This document shows, piece by piece, positions 1 to 6,689 of a DNA stretch of 26,461 nucleotides. The stretch is from B4-G1 sp964393895 (lineage in GTDB: Bacteria > Chloroflexota > Anaerolineae > B4-G1): NCBI GenBank assembly GCA_964393895.1, contig CAYMWP010000057.1:1-26461 (forward strand). Reading direction: 5' to 3'. Each line of letters starts with the position of its first letter. Position 1 is the first letter of the stretch. Below the pieces are notes generated by a model. That model saw only the letters and a list, made by a program, of their open reading frames with translations, was not told the origin of the DNA and ran no database searches. The position numbers and the translations under genes were made by a program.

Positions 1-2
1 GC

Positions 3-86
3 GCCCTTCTCTTCCTCTACCGCGAGGTGCTCCACAAAGAGTTGGATGGCCCCATTTGCCCACTGACGCACCCGCACGCCTCATGA
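3..86 (+). pseudogene. Fragment of a tyrosine recombinase (XerC / integron-integrase type), truncated by window edge and decayed
   Basis: The open frame entering from the left edge reads ALLFLYREVLHKELDGPI and then runs into unrelated residues and a TGA at 84-86. The string FLYREVL followed by an L-G-P-I-like stretch is typical of the end of the N-terminal SAM-like DNA-binding domain of XerC/XerD and integron integrases. No catalytic Arg/His/Tyr domain follows, so this is the broken end of a recombinase and not a working gene. It marks old mobile DNA at this border. The call rests on about 18 residues, so it is a motif recognition, not a proven homology. Confidence 0.5.
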
Positions 87-120
87 CGTCTGCCTTCGGA
101 GTGCAGTGTAACTCCACCCA

Positions 121-1503
121 TCAACTGCGCCACCGCGCCGAACCCCACACCACTAGCAAACACAGCCCTCCGAGGAGTAGCCAACTGGACGATACGCCGG
201 AATAGGTTGGACGCACAAGAGAGCCGCCCATTTCGTTTGCTCGTTCCAACGCTGCCAACCGCGCTTCCAGTGCGGTGATTTGCTGTTGCTGAGATGCAAT
301 CTGAGCGCCTTGCTCTTTCACAAGCACGTACAAGCCTTGAATCGCTGCCAGGGCCACGCCGTCGGCATCCATCGTGCTGATATGTCTGTCGTCATCTCCC
401 ACATCAAAGGCCGCGTAGAAATCTTGAGCCATCGGGCCAATGTGCCGGATAGATGGGTCTTGGCTGGTATAGTTCCAGGTCGAGATCGGCAATTCGACCA
501 GGGAGGCCAGAATCTTATCCGCGTTCACCGGCACGATGTTCGCCTTTGCATCCCAATTACTGAGAGACGACCACGAGCCACTACCAGGTAGCAGGTTCAC
601 ACCCGCGACAGGATCACCACTATCATCAATGGCAGTGACCAAGCGCACCCCGCCCGTGGCGCGTACTGCGAACTCGTCGGCGACTGCGGATTGAAAGACA
701 AAATCGATCGAGTCGGCAAACAGAAAAACACCGTCGTGGGCAGCATCGACAACAGCTTGGTGACCGGAGGCAAAACTGTAGCCACCCGCCGCCTTGTTCC
801 CAAATCCACCAGGAACAGCGGAGAAAGCCCCGCCAGCAGTATTGCCGTAGCCGCCGCCGACCGCATCGTAGCTGCCGGTCGCATCGTTGGTCAGACCTCC
901 ACCTACAGTGGCGTAATTGGCACTGGCAGTGTTGCCGGCGCCTCCTCCGATCGTGGCGCCAAAGCCACTGACTGTGTTCTGGCGCCCCCCAGAAATTGTA
1001 GCACGAGGACCGCTGGTAGCATTGTAGGAGCCTCCGCCAACCGTGGCATCGTAGCCACTCGCAGCGTTCTGGGAGCCGCCGCCAACTGTAGCGTGCTGGC
1101 CGCTGGCCGTGTTGCCACCGCCCCCACTGACCGTGGCGTCCAGATGAATGGCAACGTTACTATAGCCCCCGCCAATCGTGGCGCGCGTGGCACTGGCGGT
1201 GTTATTGTTCCCTCCACCAACGACAGAGTACTCGACGTCAGCAGTGTTGTAGGAATCTCCACCAACCGTGGCGTGGACGGCGCCAGCGGTATTATGGGAA
1301 CCTCCTCCAACTGTGGCGTATTCGTGAACCTCATTTTGGAAGACGGGCAGCGTTTGGCCCAACACGGCGTACCAATGGCGCAAGTGGGGATGTTCCCTTC
1401 GCACCAGGCAGCGTTCCAAGGTCTGACATATGGCGCGTAGATCCTCGAACACGAGGAGTCCCGACAGAACAAAGGGGGCGCGACCTGTTCTGGACAGCGC
1501 CAA
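121..1503 (-). CDS. YadA-head-repeat protein with peptidase S74 (intramolecular chaperone) domain and C-terminal membrane anchor
   Basis: Probable trimeric, surface-type beta-solenoid protein. Residues about 61-245 are a dozen copies of a 14-17 residue repeat of the form ATVGGG-x-x-NTASG, the left-handed beta-roll repeat of YadA-like adhesin heads. Residues about 315-395 match the peptidase S74 / endosialidase chaperone domain (NWDAKANI, then RHIGPMAQDF, then DGVALAAIQGLY), which in characterised tail spikes and adhesins drives trimerisation and cleaves itself off. A short coiled coil (about 393-422, AQIASQQQQITALEARLAALE) and one hydrophobic segment (about 440-454) followed by ARWRS end the protein. 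There is no signal peptide. Residues 1-60 (FEDLRAICQTLERCLVRREHPHLRHW) are unlike the rest, the only start at the 5' limit is TTG, and a TAA lies ten codons upstream. The N-terminus may therefore be truncated or fused to foreign DNA; the supported part begins near 1325. The repeats create long spurious frames on the other strand. Confidence 0.75.
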   Translation of the reverse strand: MALSRTGRAPFVLSGLLVFEDLRAICQTLERCLVRREHPHLRHWYAVLGQTLPVFQNEVHEYATVGGGSHNTAGAVHATVGGDSYNTADVEYSVVGGGNNNTASATRATIGGGYSNVAIHLDATVSGGGGNTASGQHATVGGGSQNAASGYDATVGGGSYNATSGPRATISGGRQNTVSGFGATIGGGAGNTASANYATVGGGLTNDATGSYDAVGGGYGNTAGGAFSAVPGGFGNKAAGGYSFASGHQAVVDAAHDGVFLFADSIDFVFQSAVADEFAVRATGGVRLVTAIDDSGDPVAGVNLLPGSGSWSSLSNWDAKANIVPVNADKILASLVELPISTWNYTSQDPSIRHIGPMAQDFYAAFDVGDDDRHISTMDADGVALAAIQGLYVLVKEQGAQIASQQQQITALEARLAALERANEMGGSLVRPTYSGVSSSWLLLGGLCLLVVWGSARWRS

Positions 1504-1825
1504 ATGTGCCGCGCTTGTACTTCCAGGTGCTTAGCCGTTCTAGCCACGAGTTGCTGACCTCCCTTGAACTGGTCTGCTGCTCATGATACCAGAATTTCAT
1601 ACTTGTGCCACTTTTGCCTCAATGCGATATTACAGTGATCGGACTGTATGAGCGAGCGACTTGCGTTCTGGATACGGTGTTGGGAGCGCCATGCTTCGCC
1701 TCACTAGCGCGGCCTGATGGAACGAGCATGTACAGATTTCGCCAGAGTCCACGTAAAAAACAGGTTGAGACAGTGTACACCAGAGTGGACGACCGGGCAA
1801 ACGGGAGGACGCGAACAGGTGGGAT
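1504..1825. other. Gene-free stretch
   Basis: No reading frame here resembles a protein and I see no RNA gene. The only structure is a 7-bp inverted repeat, GGATCAG at 1830-1836 with CTGATCC at 1853-1859, just right of this interval and inside the 3' end of hypD. Its loop is 16 nt and there is no T-run, so it is weak as a terminator. Confidence 0.5.
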
Positions 1826-2962
1826 TCACGGATCAGGCCGATCTTTTATCCGCTGATCCTGCCCAGCACTGTTCTTGATGCCATAGCGATAATAGGCCGC
1901 GCAGGAACCCTCGGCGCTGACCATACAGGGGCCGATAGGGTGCTGGGGCGTGCAGGCCCTGGCAAAGAGCGGGCACTCGGTGGGCAAGAGCACGCCGCGC
2001 AAGATCTCCCCGCAGCGGCAGCCGGGATACTCGCGGGCGGGAGGGAGCTCCACCGGGAAAGCACGGGCGGCGTCGAAGCGGGCATAACTCTCTCGCATCC
2101 GCAGGCCACTGGCGGGGAGCGTACCAAAGCCACGCCACTCGACGTCCGCGATCTGGAAGACCTGCTCCAACACCCGTTGGGCAACGACGTTCCCCTCCGG
2201 GCGCACGCTGCGAGCGTAGGCGTTGTCCACGTCGGGGCGGCGCTCCTCGACCATTTCCACCAGCGCCAAGATCGCCCGCAGGATGTCCAGCGGCTCGAAG
2301 CCGGCGACCGCGCAGGGGATACCATAATCGTCGGGCAAAAAGCGCCAGCCGTCGGAGCCGATGACGGTAGTGACGTGCCCGGGGCCGATGATGCCCTCCA
2401 GCGCCACCTCCCCCGCCTCCAGAATCGCGCGGGTGGCCGGCGGCGTCAGCTTGTGGGTGCTGAAGACGGTAAAGTTGCCCACTCCTTCCGCCTCCGCCGC
2501 CAGCACCGCCGAGCCGACCATCGGCGCGGTGGTCTCGAATCCCACGCCCAGGAATATCACCGGGCGGTCGGAGTTCTGGCGAGCGATGCGCAGCGCGTCC
2601 AATGGAGAGTAAACCACGCGCACGTCGGCCCCTTCCGCCTTGACCCGGGCCAACGAAGAGCGGCTGCCCGGCACGCGGATCATGTCGCCAAAGGTGGTCA
2701 GGATCACGTCGGGGACGCGGGCCAGGGCGATGGCCCGGTCAAGGTCGGCGGCGGCGGTGACGCATACGGGACAGCCCGGCCCGGAGCGCAACTCGACGGC
2801 GGGCGGCAATAGATCGGGGATACCGAAACGAAGTATGGCGTGGGTATGCCCACCGCAGAACTCCATCAGGCGGGCGGGACGGGTGACACGGGCACCGATG
2901 GCCTCGGCCACGGCGCGGGCGGTCTGGGGATCACGAAATGGCCTATAAATATCAGTGAGCAT
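1826..2962 (-). CDS. hypD: HypD, [NiFe]-hydrogenase Fe(CN)2CO cofactor assembly protein
   Basis: HypD is the Fe-S scaffold which, with HypC, carries the iron while CN and CO ligands are added during [NiFe]-hydrogenase maturation in the cytoplasm. Family signatures are all present: MEFCGGHTHAI (Cys36), SGPGCPVC (Cys64 and Cys67), GFETTAP, GPGHVTTVIG, and the C-terminal cysteine cluster starting CRCGEILRG and continuing to GPCMVSAEGSCAAYYRYG, which binds the [4Fe-4S] cluster. At 378 residues it is full length, with about 18 extra residues after the usual YYRYG end. The ATG at 2962 has no strong ribosome site. A mini-frame GTG..TGA (VDNPNAH) preceded by AAGGA overlaps this start and could couple translation. 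No other hyp gene or hydrogenase subunit lies in the window, so its partners must be elsewhere. Confidence 0.97.
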   Translation of the reverse strand: MLTDIYRPFRDPQTARAVAEAIGARVTRPARLMEFCGGHTHAILRFGIPDLLPPAVELRSGPGCPVCVTAAADLDRAIALARVPDVILTTFGDMIRVPGSRSSLARVKAEGADVRVVYSPLDALRIARQNSDRPVIFLGVGFETTAPMVGSAVLAAEAEGVGNFTVFSTHKLTPPATRAILEAGEVALEGIIGPGHVTTVIGSDGWRFLPDDYGIPCAVAGFEPLDILRAILALVEMVEERRPDVDNAYARSVRPEGNVVAQRVLEQVFQIADVEWRGFGTLPASGLRMRESYARFDAARAFPVELPPAREYPGCRCGEILRGVLLPTECPLFARACTPQHPIGPCMVSAEGSCAAYYRYGIKNSAGQDQRIKDRPDP

Positions 2963-3026
2963 TCGGGTTGTCCACGATCAATCCTTCTATGTCAAAAAGT
3001 GCACGGTAAGCACTCTGCACTGCTGC

Positions 3027-3055
3027 ATTGTAGCATATCAAAAAGTAGCCGTCAA
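3027..3055 (-). promoter_or_regulatory. Sigma70-type promoter of hypD
   Basis: On the minus strand, TTGACG (complement of 3050-3055) and TACAAT (complement of 3027-3032) are 17 bp apart, each matching five of six consensus bases, with TGC directly before the -10. Transcription would start near 3020, giving a leader of about 58 nt before the hypD ATG. Confidence 0.7.
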
Positions 3056-3160
3056 TGTCGCGCATTGCGAGCGTATCACGTTTGGGACAAAGGCTGAAAG
3101 CCAATGGTTGACTTCCCTGAAAAAGGTGTTGGTTTGTTCGTCGGCGGGGATAGAATGCCC

Positions 3161-3302
3161 AAAACCAGGTTTTTTGGTGAGATATTCCCACAAACACGTC
3201 AATTTTGAGCCAAAAGTGGGGCGCTGTCCCATAAAACCATTGAAAAACCTGGTTTTTTCAGTGGAGTCATGGTTGAAACTTGCAACCTGTTAAAAACAGG
3301 TT
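3161..3302. repeat. Cluster of CCAGGTTT/AACCTGG palindromic repeats
   Basis: AAAACCAGGTTTTT (3161-3174) and AAAAACCTGGTTTT (3243-3256) form a perfect inverted repeat around about 68 bp. Next to it AACCTGTT (3284-3291) and AACAGGTT (3295-3302) make a second tight hairpin. The core resembles palindromes found inside the S9/beta-lactamase fusion gene near 18744 and 20572, so this looks like the intergenic form of a dispersed short repeat family. No coding potential is evident across 3056-3438. Confidence 0.6.
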
Positions 3303-3430
3303 CCGAGTGTCGGCGGGGCGTTTCAACACTCCGCGTGATGGCGGTGGGCCGTCTGTCCCCGGCGTGATACACTCGCCTGATAACGGTACGAGGAGACGCC
3401 CAGATTTCCTGGCTACATCTCCCACAGGCT

Positions 3431-3717
3431 CTTGATTCGTAACTACCTAACAAAGCTACGCCTTAAACCGACGAGGAATTCACCGCAGAGAACGCCGAGT
3501 GCGCCGAGATCTTTCTTTGCTCTGCTCTGTGCTCTCTGCGTGCTCAGCAGTGAAACCCTGCTCTGTTTGTTAAGAATTTCCTACGTCAAGGAGTTCAAGG
3601 AGTTCAATCGCTATGCTACTGGGACACAGAGAATGCAACAAGAACTTGTTTTCCTCTGTGAGATCCTCTGCGAATCTCTGTGTTACAGCCCATGCTGAGT
3701 AGTAGTTACCTTGATTC
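3431..3717. mobile_element. 271-bp MITE-like element with GTAACT-type ends and 8-bp target duplication
   Basis: The element proper spans 3439-3709. It starts GTAACTAC (3439-3446) and ends GTAGTTAC (3702-3709), an exact inverted repeat. It is flanked by the 8-bp direct repeat CTTGATTC (3431-3438 and 3710-3717). The inside has no gene, only imperfect inverted stretches rich in GCAGAG/CTCTGC. The right end read inward (GTAACTACTACTCAGC) resembles the ends of the element at 5209-5348 (GTAACTGCTCAGC). Terminal GTAA and 8-bp duplications are known hallmarks of the IS66 family, so I infer a non-autonomous element mobilised by an IS66-type transposase. No transposase gene is in the window. Confidence 0.7.
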
Positions 3718-3746
3718 TATATAGGGCACAGGTACCTTGACTTTAT

Positions 3747-3762
3747 CCGCACTATGGTGCGG
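3747..3762 (-). terminator. Possible 3' hairpin after the MATE-like gene
   Basis: CCGCAC (3747-3752) and GTGCGG (3757-3762) form a 6-bp GC-rich stem with a 4-nt loop directly after the stop codon of the membrane protein gene. No T-run follows on the minus strand, so it may protect the mRNA end and not act as an intrinsic terminator. Confidence 0.35.
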
Positions 3763-5097
3763 TTAGCCCTTGAAATCTCGTATCAGCAGGCTGCCCACTT
3801 CTGCGCGGCTGCGATACCACAACCACACAGTTTGTGCCGCGAGCCCAATGACCAGGGCCACTAGGCCGACGTGTAACCCCATTGCTTTTCCCCAGGCCAC
3901 ACCGACCCACAGAAGCGCACCATTAGCGAGCAAAAAGACCGCCATCGCTTCGGTGATGTGACGGGTGCGCCGGTTGTGGACCAGCGTGCCTTCGTACCGC
4001 TTTATCAATACAGTCAGGCCGGGTATCGGTAACGCTGCCCACAGCCCTCCCCGGGCCAATGCTACCAGCTCGGGTTTCAGCCCTGATACGCGCCCAAACC
4101 AGATCGCCGCCAATGGGGTTGCGGCGATGACCAGCAGTGCGCCAGTCGTCAGCGTGGTCAACCAGATTGCAAAGCGACGCAGGTTGCGCGCCGCGTGTGA
4201 CTCATCCAGCAAAGCGATGACGACTTCGTTGTAGGCATAGCCCAGGCTTCTAAAGAGGAAGAGGAAACTAGAAATGACCGACCAAACGGCCAGTGATTCG
4301 ATCGCCTGCGGCATACGGCTGAGGGCTGCGCTGCCCATCGGCTGCACCGACATATTAAAGAGCGCCATCATCGCCAGGGGCGTGTAGAATTCCAGAAAGG
4401 CCGGGAGTGTCAGAGGTTGTCCGACCCTGACCGTTTGCCGGACTCGGTCGCGCAGCACTGGCCGCACGCGCAAGCCGGCGTAGAGAGCCTCGCAAACCAC
4501 CCCAGACGCGATGGCGCCGGCGGCGACTACGATACCCGGTATGGTTCCGACCAGGTAGCCTGCTGCCAGCAACAGCGCGTCTGTCCCCAGCCGGATCAGT
4601 GTGCCCATTCCCACCGCCCGCGAGTGGCCGAAGCGGATCATCACGCCTTGGTTAAAGCGGCGGTAGGCGATGGCCCACGTCCAAGGGGTCATGATCGTCA
4701 ATCCCAGGCGGGCCGGTTCGATGATCTCGGCCGGCGCGCCGATCAACTTGACCGCAAGGACGTAATAGAGTGGAGTGAGGGCGACCAGTAGATGCAGTGC
4801 GGTCAGGACCGCTCCCGCGCGCATCATGAAACGCCGCAGCTTGAGATAAGATTCCCAGTCCTTGCTGAGAGCGGTCGAGGCGGAGAGTAGCATGATGATG
4901 GGCGATTCGATGATGAGCGCCAGGGGGAAGACTATGCCGCCCCAGGCTGCCAGGTTGATCTCTGGCTCAGGCAGCCGCGCCACGACTGCGCTCATCATGG
5001 GGCCTTCGGTGGCCATGAACAACCAACTCGCGGCCAGCGGCCACCAGGTCTGCACGATGCGGCGCATCGAGAGCGACATTGCGTTGCTTCCAATCAT
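3763..5097 (-). CDS. Multi-pass membrane protein, MATE superfamily / ANKH-like
   Basis: An integral membrane protein of about 444 residues with 11-12 hydrophobic segments, in the layout of MOP/MATE flippase and exporter proteins. The N-terminal part (WWPLAASWLFMATEGPMMSA, then LAAWGGIVFPLALIIESPIIMLL) resembles bacterial proteins related to the eukaryotic progressive ankylosis protein ANKH, a MATE-superfamily member that exports ATP/pyrophosphate and citrate in animals; the bacterial substrate is unknown. I chose the ATG at 5097, preceded by GGAAAA at a fair distance. The ATG at 5079 (MSLSMRRIVQTWW), with GGAAG seven bases upstream, is equally possible. A longer frame starting TTG at 5148 is excluded because it begins inside the -35 box. 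The gene is alone, divergent from the epimerase promoter and flanked by miniature elements on both sides. The superfamily is likely; the ANKH assignment is tentative. Confidence 0.8.
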   Translation of the reverse strand: MIGSNAMSLSMRRIVQTWWPLAASWLFMATEGPMMSAVVARLPEPEINLAAWGGIVFPLALIIESPIIMLLSASTALSKDWESYLKLRRFMMRAGAVLTALHLLVALTPLYYVLAVKLIGAPAEIIEPARLGLTIMTPWTWAIAYRRFNQGVMIRFGHSRAVGMGTLIRLGTDALLLAAGYLVGTIPGIVVAAGAIASGVVCEALYAGLRVRPVLRDRVRQTVRVGQPLTLPAFLEFYTPLAMMALFNMSVQPMGSAALSRMPQAIESLAVWSVISSFLFLFRSLGYAYNEVVIALLDESHAARNLRRFAIWLTTLTTGALLVIAATPLAAIWFGRVSGLKPELVALARGGLWAALPIPGLTVLIKRYEGTLVHNRRTRHITEAMAVFLLANGALLWVGVAWGKAMGLHVGLVALVIGLAAQTVWLWYRSRAEVGSLLIRDFKG

Positions 5098-5119
5098 GTT
5101 CGAGTTTTCCAAGCGCACA

Positions 5120-5148
5120 AGTATACTCCAGGCAGCGCAGAGTGTCAA
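5120..5148 (-). promoter_or_regulatory. Strong sigma70-type promoter of the MATE-like gene
   Basis: On the minus strand a perfect TTGACA (complement of 5143-5148) is followed after exactly 17 bp by TATACT (complement of 5120-5125). The start site would fall near 5113, which fixes the gene start at 5097 or 5079. Confidence 0.8.
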
Positions 5149-5188
5149 CGGCGGGTCGCGCGGTCGTTCGCCCTTTCACGATGAACTG

Positions 5189-5197
5189 TGTTATAAT
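5189..5197 (+). promoter_or_regulatory. Extended -10 promoter pointing to the epimerase gene
   Basis: TGTTATAAT at 5189-5197 is an extended -10 element with a perfect TATAAT core. The -35 region is weak (TCGCCC at 5168-5173). Transcription would start near 5204, inside the 8-bp sequence duplicated by the 5209-5348 element. It is divergent from the MATE promoter about 40 bp away and is the only clear plus-strand promoter before the gene at 5572. Confidence 0.45.
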
Positions 5198-5200
5198 GTA

Positions 5201-5356
5201 GAACGCTGGTAACTGCTCAGCTTGGTAGTTATTTAGACCTCCGAGGTCTCATTGCAGCTTGTTCAAGCGCAAAACATTGGCCGTTTTAAACATTTGCAGT
5301 GGGCGAAACGGTTGTCAAAGACCTCGGAGGTCTGACCTGAGCAGTTACGAACGCTG
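5201..5356. mobile_element. 140-bp MITE-like element with 12-bp terminal inverted repeats and 8-bp target duplication
   Basis: The element proper is 5209-5348. GTAACTGCTCAG at 5209-5220 and CTGAGCAGTTAC at 5337-5348 are a perfect 12-bp inverted repeat. GAACGCTG occurs directly outside at 5201-5208 and 5349-5356. Two internal palindromes, AGACCTCCGAGGTCT (5235-5249) and AGACCTCGGAGGTCT (5319-5333), give a nested dyad structure. The ends match the family of the 3439-3709 element and fit IS66-type rules (terminal GTAA, 8-bp duplication). It contains no gene. Confidence 0.8.
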
Positions 5357-5357
5357 G

Positions 5358-5520
5358 TTGATTGACAAATCTCTATTGGGACGCAGATTAACGCCGATGG
5401 ACGCTGATCTACATTGAAGAATCAAGTACAACCTGCGGTTGCCTAAATCTGCGTTTCTGCGAGGATCTGCGTCCTGATCCTTCTCTCTGTTCAGATAGTC
5501 AGCGTTTTGTCAGTCAATCA
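5358..5520. repeat. Second miniature inverted-repeat element upstream of the epimerase
   Basis: Directly after the 140-bp element, GGACGCAGAT (5379-5388) and ATCTGCGTCC (5465-5474) form a perfect 10-bp inverted repeat about 96 bp end to end. An outer, imperfect pair (TTGATTGACAAA at 5358-5369; TTTGTCAGTCAATCA at 5506-5520) surrounds it. The interior is made of repeated GACGC/ATCTGCG pieces and has no coding potential. It looks like a different repeat family from the GTAACT elements; no clear target duplication is visible. Confidence 0.55.
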
Positions 5521-5571
5521 GATATAGAACGTCTGCCATCTGTCCATTCGTAGATTCGCAAAGGATCTCCC

Positions 5572-6507
5572 ATGCATTTCCTCGTCACCGGCGGCGCCGG
5601 ATTTCTCGGAATAGCTCTATCCAACCGACTGGCTAGCGACGGCCATCAGGTGCGGGTCATTGATGACCTGAGCGCGGGCGACCCCACTCGGCTGGACGAG
5701 CGAGTATTGTTCACTCGCGGCGACGTGGCCGACCGGCCCAAGTTGTGGACACTCCTCCAGGACGTGGACTGCATCTATCACTTGGCAGCGCGCGTCCAGG
5801 TCAGCGAATCCATACTCTACCCCCGAGAGTACAACCAGGTCAACGTCGGCGGTGCCGTCAGCGTGATGGAGGCCATGCGGGATGCCGGGGTGAGCCGGGT
5901 GGTCTTTGCCTCCTCCGGCGCGGTCTACGGTGAGCAGGCCCACCAGCCGGTGCGAGAGGATCAATCCCCTAACCCACAATCGCCCTACGCCGTGAGCAAG
6001 CTGGCCGCCGAGTACTATGTTCGCACCATTGGCGCGTTGTGGGGCATCGAGACGGTGATCCTGCGCATCTTTAACGCTTACGGGCCGGGCCAAAACCTGC
6101 CTCCTTCTCACCCGCCGGTGGTGCCCCGTTTTATGCGCCAGGCGCTGCGGGGTGGATCGCTTGTCATCTTTGGCGGCGGCGGGCAAACGCGCGATTTCGT
6201 CTACGTGGATGACGTCGTCGAGGCGCTGGTAGCTGCCGCCACTGCCGCTGACGTGGACCGTCGTACCATCAACATTGGATCGGGAAAGACGACCAGCATC
6301 AACGAACTGGCGGCGCTGGCGGCCGAGGTGGCAGGACAGGAGGTGGAAGTGATCCACAGTCCTGCCGAGAGCGGCGGCGTCTCCCGTCTCTGCGCGGACA
6401 TTACCCTGGCCCGGCGGCTGTTGGGCTACGAGCCCCAGGTCAACCTGCGGGAGGGGCTGCGGCGAACGCTGGAGCGGGACCCCCGGTTCTCGACTGCACT
6501 GCTATGA
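5572..6507 (+). CDS. NAD-dependent epimerase/dehydratase, UDP-glucose 4-epimerase-like
   Basis: A 311-residue extended short-chain dehydrogenase. The N-terminal Rossmann motif is TGGAGFLG (Gly7, Gly10, Gly13), the acidic residue for NAD ribose binding lies in VIDDLS, and the active site has SS near FASSGAVYG and the YxxxK pair Tyr139/Lys143 in SPYAVSK. LRIFNAYGPGQ and DFVYVDDVVEAL are typical of GalE/RffG/strain-specific sugar epimerases. It most likely interconverts an NDP-sugar for cell-surface polysaccharide or glycosylation; the exact sugar cannot be told. The ATG at 5572 is preceded by AAAGGA at a good distance. No other sugar gene is nearby. Miniature elements separate the gene from its probable promoter at 5189. 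Confidence 0.92.
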   Translation: MHFLVTGGAGFLGIALSNRLASDGHQVRVIDDLSAGDPTRLDERVLFTRGDVADRPKLWTLLQDVDCIYHLAARVQVSESILYPREYNQVNVGGAVSVMEAMRDAGVSRVVFASSGAVYGEQAHQPVREDQSPNPQSPYAVSKLAAEYYVRTIGALWGIETVILRIFNAYGPGQNLPPSHPPVVPRFMRQALRGGSLVIFGGGGQTRDFVYVDDVVEALVAAATAADVDRRTINIGSGKTTSINELAALAAEVAGQEVEVIHSPAESGGVSRLCADITLARRLLGYEPQVNLREGLRRTLERDPRFSTALL

Positions 6508-6689
6508 AACGACCACAAGGCCGGGCAGCCGGACGCGCTTGAACAGACATGTCTGTCTGAGATTGCCCTAGTCCACAAGTGGAGAGAAGAGGGCAGGGTG
6601 CGCCAGAGTTCTCACAGTAGGTCAATTGCGTTTATAAATTATGAGCATTTAGACCTCGGAGGTCTGGATAAAAGCGATTGCCCTAGTTC
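6508..6689. repeat. Convergent intergenic spacer with palindrome and repeated GATTGCCCTAG pieces
   Basis: This spacer between the ends of the epimerase and the C45 gene holds a perfect 14-bp palindrome, ACAGACATGTCTGT (6543-6556). It also holds two copies of GATTGCCCTAGT (6561 and 6675) and of AGTTCTCACAG (6607 and 6685), suggesting partial duplication by a mobile repeat. No T-run terminator is visible for either gene. Confidence 0.5.
6653..6685 (+). repeat. 33-bp direct repeat, copy A (with AGACCTCGGAGGTCT palindrome)
   Basis: These 33 bases are identical to 21667-21699 in the same orientation. The left part is the palindrome AGACCTCGGAGGTCT (starting 6651), also seen twice in the 5209-5348 element. 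It lies 4 bp beyond the stop of the last gene of the catabolic operon. Confidence 0.85.

Noticed and set aside
691..1440. Long open frame on the plus strand over the YadA-head repeats
   Set aside because: It is a by-product of the repeated codons of the minus-strand gene; its translation is low-complexity and matches no family.
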